A DNA stretch of 64,000 nucleotides from JAFGHJ01 sp964525555 (GTDB taxonomy: Bacteria; Hydrothermota; UBA3072): assembly GCA_964525555.1 (NCBI GenBank), contig CAZGHN010000004.1, positions 62,001 through 126,000 of the forward strand. The letters are read 5' to 3'. Of this stretch, positions 44,851-54,150 are shown piece after piece; positions within the stretch are counted from its first letter, which is position 1; each line of letters begins with the position of its first letter. Below the pieces are notes generated by a model that saw only the letters and a program-made list of their open reading frames with translations, did not search any database and had not been told where the DNA came from. The position numbers and the translations under genes were made by a program.

Positions 44851-47800
44851 TTATTGATTTCCAGAGCTCTCCTCTACCACTCTTTCAGTACTTCCTAATC
44901 TTTTATAACACTGATTTAAATTATGTTTTGCAGTGGCAACATATTCGCTGGTTGGGTGTTCATCTATTATTTTTTTAAATGATTCTATGGCTTTACCATA
45001 ATCACCTAAATAAAAATATCCCGACCCGCTGTAGAATAAAGCAAGCGGGGCTTTTTCGCTTTCGGGAAAATATTCGAGGAAAAGATTAGACTCGCTTACG
45101 AGATTTTCATAATCTTTCATTTCGTCGAATATTTTAATAACGTTTGCTTGGGCATCCTCGGCATATTCCGTCTCAGGGAAGTCTATAACTACTTTTCGGA
45201 AAGTTTCTAATGCTTTGTTTTGATTCCCTTCTTCATAGTGATGAACGGCTACGTTAAATAGAGCAAGAGCCGCTTTGGGGTCTGAAGGAAATTGTTTAAT
45301 AAAATTATTAAGCATTTCCGGATTTTCCTGGCCCGCCATGTAGTATGCCGAAGAAAGAGATTGTTTCGCTTCTTCTGCCAGTGAGTCGTTCGGGTAAACC
45401 GAAATAAATTTTGAGAAAGCATCGATTGCTTTTCTATAATCCTGGGCGTTGTAATAGTTGTTACCCAATGTGAGCATTGCTTGACGTATCATTGAAGAAT
45501 TTGGATATTCATCGATTACTATCTTAAAATACGGCGCAGCCATATCATATTTTAAAGCCTGGAAATAAGTCATTCCAATTTCGTAAGCGGCGTTAGGTGC
45601 GATGCTTGACGTGGGATAATCTTCTAATATTTTCTCCCAGGATTCTATTGCCTGTCTATAATACTCTAAATTATAATATGATTTTCCCGCGTAAAACATG
45701 CCTTTAGGCTTTAACGGATGATTTGACGATACTTTTGCTATGCTTTCAAAAAAGTTAAGCGCTTCTTCGTATTCTTCTTTATTGTATAGTGCTATTCCGT
45801 TCCCAAATGAGGAGTTTATCAGTGAAGTGGTATCCATCGAGTAAGCCGTCATTACCTTTGTAAATTGATTTTCGGTTATATCTAATCTGTCTTCATGCAG
45901 CAGGCACCAGCCGTACCCGGCTTGTGCTGCAGCAAGAAGTTCCGGATCGCTGTATTGATATTCACTTATGATTTCCTGTAGAATATTTTTTGCGCTTTCG
46001 TATTGGTTAAGTTGATAATATGCTTCGGCAAGGTCAAACATTGCTCTCCCTTTCCAGATATCCCCCTTTTCGCATGCTTCTTTTGTTAGCAATGCTTTTC
46101 CCAATGCAACCGTCAGGGTATAATCTCTTGTTTTATTATATGTCCTAAGCAATAAAGCGATTGAAGGACAGGTTATGTCTGATCCCCAATAATATCTTAG
46201 GATTTTGTTGAGGTGTTTTTTTGTGGTTAAGTAATCTCCCTCGGTAAAAGACAGGCCTCCTGCGAGGTAGTCTCCAAGTCCGATTGTTTCTCCCGACGAA
46301 TACTTTGAAGACATTTGTTGATAAACGATACGAGCCTCTGAAGTATCACCCATCCCAAGAAATACCTGTCCCATTTCAATGTTAGCAAGACTGGCAACTT
46401 TTAATTCCGGATGATTTGACACAATTTTTGTAAAAGTTCTAAGAGCTTCTTCGTTTCTTTCTAATTTTTTAAGGCTTTTACCGTAAAGAAAGTTACTATG
46501 AGCAGCCAGGAATATATCCTTGCTTTCTAATGTTGGTTTCAGGTATTCTATTGTTTTAAGATAATTGTCTTCATTGTAATAACAAACAGCTAATTTAAAC
46601 GAGGCAAATTCTTTTAGTTCGCTATAAGGATATTTTTCCAGGAAATCAAGGTATTTATAAAGAGCTCCGGAGTAGTTTCCCGAGAAGAACAATACATCTC
46701 CCATATAATAGGATGAATATCTGGCAAGAGGGCTTTCCGGGTAATTATCGTTTATTTTCTTGAAAGCTGCAAGTGATCTTCTTGGATCGTTAATAAAGAA
46801 ATAAGCTTTTGCTTTATAAAATAACGCCTCTTTTGTTTCAATATCTTTTAATAATTCCGGTACTTCTTCGTAATGTTCCTGTCCAAAAGAAATTATAGCT
46901 TTTGTTACTTTTGTTTTATCGGAATCTTTATAGCCAGGATATTCCGAAGTTAGTGTGGAAAGAGTCATTTCCGCTTCCTCCCAGTTCGCAAGTGCGATAT
47001 GGCAGGCGGTTATTGCGTATATGCTTTCAGGATAAAGGTAAGTATTTCTGGACTCGCTGTTTATTTTGTAAAAGATGGATAATGCTTTCTTATAATCTCC
47101 GGTATTGTAATAACATTCGCCAATCCTGTATAGGGCTTCCAACCGGTATTCTCCAAGGCCTTTAAGAGATTTTTCAAATTTTATTCGGGCTTCTTCGTAC
47201 TGCCCCGCTTCGAACAATATTGTTGCGTCGAGGAAGAGTTTTATAGCTTCGGGAGTATCTTCTTTATAGTCTTCCGTGAGGGTTCTTCGTCTGTCTAAAT
47301 CTTCGATTCTTTGCGGTACCATTCCCGTGACCTCCATATTTTCGAAATCATCTCCAAAGAATATTCTGTCTCCGGCAATCACAGGTTCCCATTTTTCTCT
47401 TGGTTTTTCTCCTTCAAAGAAAGGTAATTTAAAAGACAGGCTTGCGTTTATTCTTGTTGTCCGCACCCCGTCAATTTTTTCCCATAGCCCATTTTCAAGT
47501 TTTAATATAGATAATTCTCCCATGAATCTTCCCATTTCAGATTGTATCCCTGCGTTAATGTCTCTGCCGTCGGCTTCCAGTATAAGATTAAACCATTTTT
47601 TAAAAGTGAATTTTGTTCCAAGGAAAAATCCAAAAGCGAAATTTTCATGTTTTTCGGAGAAAAACGCATCTGTGTTGGGTAGTTGGCTGTGAGGTCCGTA
47701 CCCTACGAATTTTCCTCTTCCCAAACCTGCGTTTAGTTCTATTAATCTGTTGAATTTCCTGTTCGCTGTGATATAAAATGACCATGCTTCCGGAGGTCTG

Positions 47801-48177
47801 GTTTCATAGTACTCGTCCCGAAAAGTTGTATCTGAACCCAATGGTGAAATAAATTTGCTAAGAGCTATATTATCTATTCCTACGGCTATAGAAGTGTTTT
47901 TCTTTTTATAGAATCGATATGCTAAATCCAAACTGAAATCGCTGCCTGCAAACCAGTTAAGACCGACATTTATGTTTTGTTTTGAGAATTCGATTCCAAG
48001 ATTAGGGTCGAAACCGAAATCGGATCCGGATGAAAACGGAAGGCTCCCGTCGATGTTTACAAATAGTCCTTCCTGGAAGTTAGCAGATGGAATGTCAATA
48101 TAAGAATTTCTTTCCAATCTTTGTGCTGTTAGAGTTATGAAAGAAAATAAAACTGATAAATATAATATTCTTTTCAT
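44851..48177 (-). CDS. Outer-membrane barrel fused to a long TPR array (1108 aa)
   Basis: After the signal peptide (about 1-18), residues 20-265 are beta strands with aromatic girdles and 'YIDIPSANFQEGLFV' at the start. They resemble a YjbH/YaiO-like outer-membrane barrel. The remaining 800 residues (about 300-1095) are roughly twenty TPR units of the YbgF/BamD type ('EARIKFEKSLKGLGEYRLEALYRIGECYYNTGDYKKAL', quoted in part as YRIGECYYNTGDYKKAL). Such arrays link outer-membrane barrels to periplasmic assembly machines. It directly precedes the exbB-exbD-tonB operon, so it may be the substrate-binding or docking partner. The start has AGGA upstream. Confidence 0.78.
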   Translation of the reverse strand: MKRILYLSVLFSFITLTAQRLERNSYIDIPSANFQEGLFVNIDGSLPFSSGSDFGFDPNLGIEFSKQNINVGLNWFAGSDFSLDLAYRFYKKKNTSIAVGIDNIALSKFISPLGSDTTFRDEYYETRPPEAWSFYITANRKFNRLIELNAGLGRGKFVGYGPHSQLPNTDAFFSEKHENFAFGFFLGTKFTFKKWFNLILEADGRDINAGIQSEMGRFMGELSILKLENGLWEKIDGVRTTRINASLSFKLPFFEGEKPREKWEPVIAGDRIFFGDDFENMEVTGMVPQRIEDLDRRRTLTEDYKEDTPEAIKLFLDATILFEAGQYEEARIKFEKSLKGLGEYRLEALYRIGECYYNTGDYKKALSIFYKINSESRNTYLYPESIYAITACHIALANWEEAEMTLSTLTSEYPGYKDSDKTKVTKAIISFGQEHYEEVPELLKDIETKEALFYKAKAYFFINDPRRSLAAFKKINDNYPESPLARYSSYYMGDVLFFSGNYSGALYKYLDFLEKYPYSELKEFASFKLAVCYYNEDNYLKTIEYLKPTLESKDIFLAAHSNFLYGKSLKKLERNEEALRTFTKIVSNHPELKVASLANIEMGQVFLGMGDTSEARIVYQQMSSKYSSGETIGLGDYLAGGLSFTEGDYLTTKKHLNKILRYYWGSDITCPSIALLLRTYNKTRDYTLTVALGKALLTKEACEKGDIWKGRAMFDLAEAYYQLNQYESAKNILQEIISEYQYSDPELLAAAQAGYGWCLLHEDRLDITENQFTKVMTAYSMDTTSLINSSFGNGIALYNKEEYEEALNFFESIAKVSSNHPLKPKGMFYAGKSYYNLEYYRQAIESWEKILEDYPTSSIAPNAAYEIGMTYFQALKYDMAAPYFKIVIDEYPNSSMIRQAMLTLGNNYYNAQDYRKAIDAFSKFISVYPNDSLAEEAKQSLSSAYYMAGQENPEMLNNFIKQFPSDPKAALALFNVAVHHYEEGNQNKALETFRKVVIDFPETEYAEDAQANVIKIFDEMKDYENLVSESNLFLEYFPESEKAPLALFYSGSGYFYLGDYGKAIESFKKIIDEHPTSEYVATAKHNLNQCYKRLGSTERVVEESSGNQ

Positions 48178-48185
48178 ATTTATTC

Positions 48186-49541
48186 CTAATTGTTTGAAGG
48201 GTTTTTATTTTTTGAAGAGGGTGATTCTTTTTCTTCACCTGAATCGAAATCTTCCTCAATATAAATGTCTTTTTCTAAGCCTTCCCATTGTTCTTCGATT
48301 AGGTATCTTTCTTCGGGACCTTCGGTTTTTATGGTAGCCAGTTTTCCGCTGGAAGTATAAGTTCTACCATTTTTTTCAGTTACTGTAAATTTATAATAGT
48401 AATTCCCGTAGCGAACTAGTTTGCCGCTGTCATCCCGACCGTCCCAGTAAAGTCGCTGAGGCAGATCACCCCAACCTTCGTAATGTCTGAGTATTTCTCC
48501 CCAGCTATTCTTTACTAAAAGTTCCCATTTTCCAATATCATCCTTTGTTCTGATTTCTTTATTTAACCAGAGAATGTTGTTTTCTCCGTCAGTTATAGGA
48601 GAAAATACTTTTTTGTCAGGATACAGTTTTGCTCTGAATCCTCCGAAATTGTATGTTAGAGAAAAATTATGAGTGGGAGTTATCATTCCTTCGGATTGAT
48701 GATGTTGTTGGAAAGCATAATCTATTCTTATAGATTTTCCGGTAATGGGAAGGTTAAAACCCAGACCGTAAGAAAAATAGTTATAGTCAGCTCCCAATCT
48801 TAAAGTAGCAAGACTGCTAAACTTATATTCAATTCCTCCATTTAACTGTATTTTACCGTTTTTATGCCAGCCAACATCGCCGGCAAAAATCAACTTTTCT
48901 TCTAAGAGTTTCCAGCTTGCTCCTGCGTTAAATCTGAAAGGATATTGTTCTTTTTCTGTTATTAATGTAAATGAAGGTTCCAATAAATTCTTTATAGTCA
49001 TACCCATTGAAAAAGGTTTTTCGGGGAAAAGAAGAAAGCCTATATCAAAATCCTGCCCAATTGAACTCCAGTGAGAAATAGAGTGATGAATAATTTTGTA
49101 ATTAATTCCTATGGATAGGAAGTCGATCAGGTTTATAGAGTAAGATAGTATTCCCGCAGTCTCCGATTCGCCGAATTCTCCTAAAAGCGTATTACTTTCA
49201 TCCCTGTCTTCTATTCCACCTATGCGAGCCTGAACTATAGAAAGAGCAAAAGAACCTGATTTTGCTGTTGGTAATACATAAGAAAAGTAGTCGAAATTCG
49301 TTCCCATGAAAAGAACGCTATGCATAAAGAGTATTTCTTGAGGTTTTACTTGAGAAAGCCCTGCCGGGTTATAGTAGGGCGCAGATGCATCGTCAGACAA
49401 TCCGACACCACATCTTCCCATTCCCATTGTTCTTGCTCCTGCCCCGAATCGCAGGAAGCTTGCACCCACGCTTGCGTTTATTCTTAAAGATATAAGCAAC
49501 AAGAAAAAAGCAAATTTAAGTAATTTACCTCCTTTTAGCAT
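48186..49541 (-). CDS. PorV/UPF0164-family outer-membrane protein with FlgD-like Ig
   Basis: 451 residues. Signal peptide (about 1-23), then the diagnostic PorV start 'SFLRFGAGARTMGMGRCGVGLSDDASAPYYNPAGLS' (FGAGARTMGMG, then YYNPAGLS) and a barrel to about 310. An FlgD-like Ig (about 340-410: 'IGKWELLVKNSWGEILRHYEGWGDLPQRLYWDGRDDSGK') follows, and an acidic serine-rich tail. PorV proteins act as shuttles or anchors for type IX cargo. An AAGGAGGT lies just inside the reading frame (codons 3-5) but no usable start follows it; the annotated ATG is kept. Confidence 0.88.
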   Translation of the reverse strand: MLKGGKLLKFAFFLLLISLRINASVGASFLRFGAGARTMGMGRCGVGLSDDASAPYYNPAGLSQVKPQEILFMHSVLFMGTNFDYFSYVLPTAKSGSFALSIVQARIGGIEDRDESNTLLGEFGESETAGILSYSINLIDFLSIGINYKIIHHSISHWSSIGQDFDIGFLLFPEKPFSMGMTIKNLLEPSFTLITEKEQYPFRFNAGASWKLLEEKLIFAGDVGWHKNGKIQLNGGIEYKFSSLATLRLGADYNYFSYGLGFNLPITGKSIRIDYAFQQHHQSEGMITPTHNFSLTYNFGGFRAKLYPDKKVFSPITDGENNILWLNKEIRTKDDIGKWELLVKNSWGEILRHYEGWGDLPQRLYWDGRDDSGKLVRYGNYYYKFTVTEKNGRTYTSSGKLATIKTEGPEERYLIEEQWEGLEKDIYIEEDFDSGEEKESPSSKNKNPSNN

Positions 49542-49548
49542 ATTATTC

Positions 49549-50196
49549 TTATCTTATAACTGCTATTTTACCCGCATATTGGGCTACAGTTTGAGTTTGA
49601 TTGGTTGCCTTAATGCAGGCAATATATACACCGGAAAAAACTCTTTTACCATTATTATCTGTTCCATTCCATTCAAAGTTACATGGTCCGCTCAATTCAT
49701 CCGTTTCTGATTTGAAAACTAGATTTCCAAATTTATCGAATATTAATATCGATACATGGGCATCGGTATTTAAATAATAATTTATTGAAGTAGAAGTGTG
49801 TTCTGTGCGTAGTGGATTAGGGTATATATAAATAGAATCATTGGTTTGGGCTTGTCTTAATTGGCTAAGAGTTGTTTTTCCTGTTACTTTAAATTGGTTG
49901 CTTAAGAACAAATCTTCGTTATCTATATTCGAACAGCAAATATTTACGGAGTCAGCGATATTTAATATTCTTATCCAACCCTGCCATATACCGTCTTTAA
50001 AATTTATTATATTGTCGTTTGTTCCGCATATTTCTAGATTGTCCTCGGGTGGAATAATTAAAAGACGTCGTTCGCAAGTTGAGGTATCTGTTGCATAAAT
50101 AGTTACACAAAAACTATCACCTACCACTTGAGGCGAAGGTATAGAGTCAAAAGTAAAACTTAACGAGATTAGAAGGGCTAGCATTTTATCAGGCAC
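49549..50196 (-). CDS. Small exported protein with FlgD-like/T9SS-type C-terminal domain
   Basis: 215 residues. An N-terminal hydrophobic signal (MLALLISLSF), an Ig-like N-half of unknown type, then a C-terminal FlgD-like Ig starting 'IYIYPNPLRTEHTSTSINYYL' (IYIYPNPLRTEH) with 'VSILIFDKFGNLVFK', 'NFEWNGTDNNGKRVFSGVYI' (FEWNGTDNNGK, FSGVYIACIKA). The start is uncertain: GTG at 50196 has AAGGAG two bases away, while ATG at 50184 is 14 bases from it. It is the first gene of the envelope operon. Confidence 0.72.
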   Translation of the reverse strand: MPDKMLALLISLSFTFDSIPSPQVVGDSFCVTIYATDTSTCERRLLIIPPEDNLEICGTNDNIINFKDGIWQGWIRILNIADSVNICCSNIDNEDLFLSNQFKVTGKTTLSQLRQAQTNDSIYIYPNPLRTEHTSTSINYYLNTDAHVSILIFDKFGNLVFKSETDELSGPCNFEWNGTDNNGKRVFSGVYIACIKATNQTQTVAQYAGKIAVIR

Positions 50197-50215
50197 TTCT
50201 CCTTCATATACTTAA

Positions 50216-50243
50216 GTATAAGAACATTGTCTATGATTGTCAA
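50216..50243 (-). promoter_or_regulatory. Promoter of the envelope (PorV-TPR-Exb-TonB) operon
   Basis: Minus-strand TTGACA (50238-50243), 16-base spacer, TTATAC (50216-50221). The short leader contains GAAGGAG. Confidence 0.78.
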
Positions 50244-50421
50244 GGCCGGTTTTAGTTAAAGATGGGTCGGTTGCTATTGTAGAAATATAGTATATCAAAG
50301 ATTAATTCTATGATTATTATAAAAAAGGCTTATTTTAATTTACTGGTTTGAGCTTGATGTGGTATGTATGTATCGGATGCGATGTCCCAGGTGCCAAAAA
50401 TTATGTGTTTTTTGTGGCTAA

Positions 50422-50458
50422 TATTTAGGGTATAGTATTTAGGGTATAGGGTATAGTA
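50422..50458 (+). repeat. Family A array
   Basis: 'tttagggtatagtatttagggtatagggtatag' in the 372-base divergent spacer between the envelope operon and the ExeA2 operon. Apart from the two promoters I see nothing else in that spacer. Confidence 0.8.
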
Positions 50459-50531
50459 AAAAAACAAAAGAATCCTGATAATTCTGTCTAGGTATTGGGG
50501 TTGTGGAGTGGAGGGGGGAGTATCTTAATCC

Positions 50532-50559
50532 TTGACAAAAGGGAATTTAGATGTATTAA
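50532..50559 (+). promoter_or_regulatory. Promoter of the exeA2-dapF-guaB operon, probably leaderless
   Basis: TTGACA (50532-50537), 16-base spacer, TATTAA (50554-50559). Only nine A/T bases separate the -10 box from the ATG at 50569, with no Shine-Dalgarno sequence, so the leader should be zero to three bases. Confidence 0.75.
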
Positions 50560-50568
50560 TTATTAAAA

Positions 50569-51396
50569 ATGGATTACGAAAGTTTCTTCGGGTTTAAAGA
50601 GAAGCCGTTTTCAACTTCTCCTGATGAAAGATTCTACTATGATAGCCCCCAGCATTCCAAAGCATTGCAGAAAATCTATCATTCAGTTGAGAATAGATTG
50701 GGGCTTGCTCTGGTTGTTGCCGATATAGGAATGGGTAAGACTACTCTGGCGAGGAGGATACTCAATATGCTCGCTTCTGATGATAATTATGAGGTTTCCC
50801 TTCTTGTGATAGTTCATCCCGATATTTCGGCAGGATGGTTCCTTAAGAAGATATCTCTACAGTTGGGAGTTGAAAATAAGGCCAGCGATAGAGTCGAAAT
50901 AATATCTGGACTTTATAAAAAACTTCAGGAATATAGCGATCAGGACAAAAAAGTTGTTGTTTTGATAGATGAAGGTAATATGTTAAGAGGTAAGGATGCG
51001 ATGGAAGAAATTCGTGGATTGCTTAATATAGAGACTCAGTCTCAGCATATGATAAATTTTGTGATTTTTGGTTTACCTGAAATGGAAGAAAATCTTAAGC
51101 AGGATGAGGCATTATATCAGAGAACTGCTATAAGAACTACTCTCATGCCTCTTGATTTGGAATCGGTTAAGGCATATATAAGTCACAGAATAAAGGTTGC
51201 AGGCGGGGTCGGACTGCCTTTTACGGGAGAAGCACTTAACTTCGTACATCAATACTCCGAAGGTAAACCGCGTATGATAAATATAATATGTGAAAACTCA
51301 ATGTTGGAAGCTTTTCTTGAAAAGAAAAAGGAGATAGATACTGAGATTATGAAGATTGTATTAGAAGATCTTGCTTTAGTTGAGAGGGTAAAGTAA
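50569..51396 (+). CDS. ExeA/GspA-type AAA ATPase (paralogue 2)
   Basis: 275 residues, clearly paralogous to the protein at 385-1206 along its whole length (both begin MxYExFxGxxxxPF). The Walker A segment is ADIGMGKT at 51-58: the first glycine is alanine, which may weaken phosphate binding; Walker B VVVLIDEG is at 129-136. It begins a long operon of housekeeping genes rather than a secretion cluster, so its partner is not obvious from context. Its stop codon overlaps the dapF start (TAATG). Confidence 0.88.
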   Translation: MDYESFFGFKEKPFSTSPDERFYYDSPQHSKALQKIYHSVENRLGLALVVADIGMGKTTLARRILNMLASDDNYEVSLLVIVHPDISAGWFLKKISLQLGVENKASDRVEIISGLYKKLQEYSDQDKKVVVLIDEGNMLRGKDAMEEIRGLLNIETQSQHMINFVIFGLPEMEENLKQDEALYQRTAIRTTLMPLDLESVKAYISHRIKVAGGVGLPFTGEALNFVHQYSEGKPRMINIICENSMLEAFLEKKKEIDTEIMKIVLEDLALVERVK

Positions 51397-52157
51397 TGAT
51401 AGATTTTATTAAAGGTGAAGGAGGAGGAAACGATTTCGTTTTAACTCCTTATATTAAAGGTTTCGATTATTCTGCTATATGTCCGCGAATATTAGAGAGA
51501 AGGTATGGTATTGGTGGAGATGGTCTTGTGGTCATGGATGGGAAAAAGATGATATTTTATAATCCTGATGGAAGTAATGTACCCTTTTGTGGTAATGCAA
51601 TAAGGGTTTTCTTTCGTTTGCTTTATCTTCAGGGTAAGGTTGAAAAAGAAGATGAACTTGAAACCGAGGCGGGCATGGTTAGGCTTATATATAACGAGAA
51701 CGATACGGTTTCCGCTTTGATGCCTGAAATTTCTATTTTAGAAAGAAGGGAAAACGGGGCGATCGTCAGATGCGGTGTTCCGCATTATGTAATACCTACG
51801 AAGAATGTTGAAGAGCTTGATATCCAGAGTGAAGGAGAAAGGCTTTCGAATGCCATTCCCGGCAGAAATAATGTCGATTGGTACAGGGAAGAAGATGGGT
51901 CGGTTTTTATGAGGGTTTTCGAACGAGGTGTTGAAGGAGAGACGCTTTCTTGTTCTTCCGGGATTGCCAGTATGTCATTCTTTGTTATGGAAGAGACAGG
52001 AAGAAATGAACTTGAGGTTAAGACTATTGGCGGAGAGTTTAAAACTGTAAGAGAGAGTGAAAAAAGACTTTGGCTTACAGGAGAAGCAAATATAGTTTTT
52101 AAAGGCAAAGTGCCTGAAGGAGAAGTTATTTGGGACAAGAAAGACCTTTTGATTTAG
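51396..52157 (+). CDS. dapF: Diaminopimelate epimerase
   Basis: Converts LL- to meso-diaminopimelate for lysine and peptidoglycan. 253 residues, slightly short. Both catalytic cysteines are present: C65 in NPDGSNVPFCGNAIR and C186 in RGVEGETLSCSSG (usually ACGTG). The start motif GEGGGNDF replaces the usual GLGNDF. The presence of this enzyme implies meso-DAP-type peptidoglycan. Translation probably restarts from the ExeA2 stop; the end overlaps guaB by 28 bases. Confidence 0.93.
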   Translation: MIDFIKGEGGGNDFVLTPYIKGFDYSAICPRILERRYGIGGDGLVVMDGKKMIFYNPDGSNVPFCGNAIRVFFRLLYLQGKVEKEDELETEAGMVRLIYNENDTVSALMPEISILERRENGAIVRCGVPHYVIPTKNVEELDIQSEGERLSNAIPGRNNVDWYREEDGSVFMRVFERGVEGETLSCSSGIASMSFFVMEETGRNELEVKTIGGEFKTVRESEKRLWLTGEANIVFKGKVPEGEVIWDKKDLLI

Positions 52158-53584
52158 GTTTAACCTTTGGGGATGTTTTACTTGCTCCGGGTTATTCAGA
52201 GGTTATTCCTGGTGATACGGAAATTAGCAGTAAATTTAGTCGGCATATCAATCTTCCTCTTCCTATAGTTTCTTCGGCAATGGATACAGTGACCGAGGAA
52301 GAGATGGCCATAGCAGTTGCCCTGCAGGGTGGACTTGGAATAATTCATAAGAATCTTTCTATAGAAGAACAATCGACGCAGGTCCGTAAAGTAAAGAGAT
52401 TTGAGAGTGTTCTTATCCCTGACCCTATAACAGTTATTCCCTCTGTTACTATTAAAGAAGTTGAAGAATTGATGAAATATCATAATATTTCCGGGGTACC
52501 TGTTGTTGATAGTAAAAGTCACTTAAAGGGGATAATAACCAAAAGCGATCTTATATTTGAGGATGATAAAAATAAGAAAGTAAAAGAAATTATGACTCCC
52601 AGAAAAAAACTTATTACAGGAAAAAAGGGTGTTTCTATAGAAGAGGTGAAAAATCTTTTTAGAAAACATAAGTTCGAAAAATTGCCTTTGGTGGATAAAA
52701 ATGATAAGCTCGTCGGTCTAATTACTCTTAGAGACATTCTAAAAAGGAAAGAGTTCCCTCGAGCAAATATAGATAAAGAAGGTAGACTTTACTGCGGTGC
52801 GGCAGTTGGCGTGAGTGAAGATACAGAGGAGCGAGCCAGAGAACTTTTAATGGCAGGAGTGGATTGTCTTGTTGTCGATACGGCGCATGCGCATACGAAA
52901 AAAGTTTTTGATATTACCAAGATATTACGGAAGGTTTGTGACAGGGACTTGGTCGTAGGGAATATAGTGACTGATGATGCTGCAAAAGATTTACTCAAAT
53001 TGGATGTTGATGCGGTGAAAATAGGTGTAGGTCCCGGATCTATTTGTACTACGAGAGTTATAAGCGGGATAGGAGTTCCGCAATTGACGGCAATCCAGAA
53101 AGTAGCAGGAGCTGTAAAAGGTAAAGTGCCTATTATTGCAGATGGGGGAGTTATTTTTTCCGGAGATATAACAAAAGCTCTGGCGGGTGGAGCGGATTCT
53201 GTTATGATAGGAGGACTTTTGGCGGGGACGGATGAGGCTCCCGGAGACTCAATTCTTCTGGAGGGAAGAAGGTTTAAAGTATATAGAGGCATGGGATCGG
53301 TTGATGCAATGGAAGCGGGTAGTAAAGACAGATACTTCCAGACAGGAAAACTGGTGCCAGAGGGAGTAGTTTCTAGGGTTCCGTATAAGGGGCCAGTAAG
53401 CGAGGTTCTTTATCAGCTTGAAGGGGGACTACGGTCTGGTATGGGCTATGTGGGAGCGCGTAATCTTGAAGAGCTCAAGGCTAAAGCCAAATTCGTTCAG
53501 GTTACCAATGCCGGACTTACAGAAAGTCATCCGCATGATGTTAAAATAATTAAAGAACCGCCTAATTACGAAATAATAAACTGA
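52130..53584 (+). CDS. guaB: Inosine-5'-monophosphate dehydrogenase
   Basis: Oxidises IMP to XMP, the committed step of GMP synthesis. 484 residues: TIM barrel with a CBS pair inserted at about 95-205 (two 'ITxxxVxIEEVxNLFxKHxxxKLPLVD' modules), catalytic loop GPGSICTTR at about 302, 'ADGGVIFSGDITKALAGGA' and 'YRGMGSVDAM' flap. The start is TTG, chosen because AAGGAG lies seven bases upstream and the family start 'LTFGDVLLAPGYSEVIP' follows. It overlaps dapF by 28 bases. Confidence 0.96.
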   Translation: MGQERPFDLGLTFGDVLLAPGYSEVIPGDTEISSKFSRHINLPLPIVSSAMDTVTEEEMAIAVALQGGLGIIHKNLSIEEQSTQVRKVKRFESVLIPDPITVIPSVTIKEVEELMKYHNISGVPVVDSKSHLKGIITKSDLIFEDDKNKKVKEIMTPRKKLITGKKGVSIEEVKNLFRKHKFEKLPLVDKNDKLVGLITLRDILKRKEFPRANIDKEGRLYCGAAVGVSEDTEERARELLMAGVDCLVVDTAHAHTKKVFDITKILRKVCDRDLVVGNIVTDDAAKDLLKLDVDAVKIGVGPGSICTTRVISGIGVPQLTAIQKVAGAVKGKVPIIADGGVIFSGDITKALAGGADSVMIGGLLAGTDEAPGDSILLEGRRFKVYRGMGSVDAMEAGSKDRYFQTGKLVPEGVVSRVPYKGPVSEVLYQLEGGLRSGMGYVGARNLEELKAKAKFVQVTNAGLTESHPHDVKIIKEPPNYEIIN

Positions 53585-53604
53585 TAGTAACGTCAGGAGG
53601 AATT

Positions 53605-54150
53605 GTGAATAGCATACACGGAACAACAATCCTTGGAGTTAGAAAAGATGGTATAGTTGCTATGGGAAGCGATGGTCAAATTACCGTTTCCGATACTATA
53701 ATGAAAGCCAATGCTAAGAAGATACAACTTTTAAGAGAAGGAGAAGTTCTTGCTGGTTATGCTGGTTCTGTAGCAGATGCTCTTACTTTATGTTCTATGT
53801 TTGAGGACCAGATCAATAAATATCCTAAAAATATTTCTAAAGCGGTGATTGAGTTTGCTAAACAGTGGAGAAAGGATAAATATCTCAGAAGATTGGAAGC
53901 TCTTCTCGGAGTTATGAACAAGGATGAGTCCTTTATTTTGTCGGGGAGTGGTGAGGTTATCCGTCCTGATGACGGGCTCATTGGTATCGGCTCTGGAGGA
54001 GGATACGCAATATCTGCGGCAAGAGCATTACTTCTTCACTCTTCGCTTGATGCACCGTCTATTGTCGAGGTTTCCATAAAGCTCGCTGCCGATATTTGTG
54101 TTTATACTAATGAAAGTATTTCAGTAGAGGTTTTAAAAGATGAGAAATAA
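53605..54150 (+). CDS. hslV: ATP-dependent protease proteolytic subunit HslV
   Basis: Threonine peptidase of the HslUV machine. 181 residues; start GTG with AGGAGG upstream. The catalytic N-terminal threonine is at position 7 (HGTTILGV), so a six-residue propeptide must be removed, longer than the single Met of E. coli but like that of some other bacteria. The core 'VAMGSDGQIT', 'YAGSVADALT' and 'GIGSGGGYAISAARALL' motifs are intact. It overlaps hslU by 11 bases. Confidence 0.96.
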   Translation: MNSIHGTTILGVRKDGIVAMGSDGQITVSDTIMKANAKKIQLLREGEVLAGYAGSVADALTLCSMFEDQINKYPKNISKAVIEFAKQWRKDKYLRRLEALLGVMNKDESFILSGSGEVIRPDDGLIGIGSGGGYAISAARALLLHSSLDAPSIVEVSIKLAADICVYTNESISVEVLKDEK

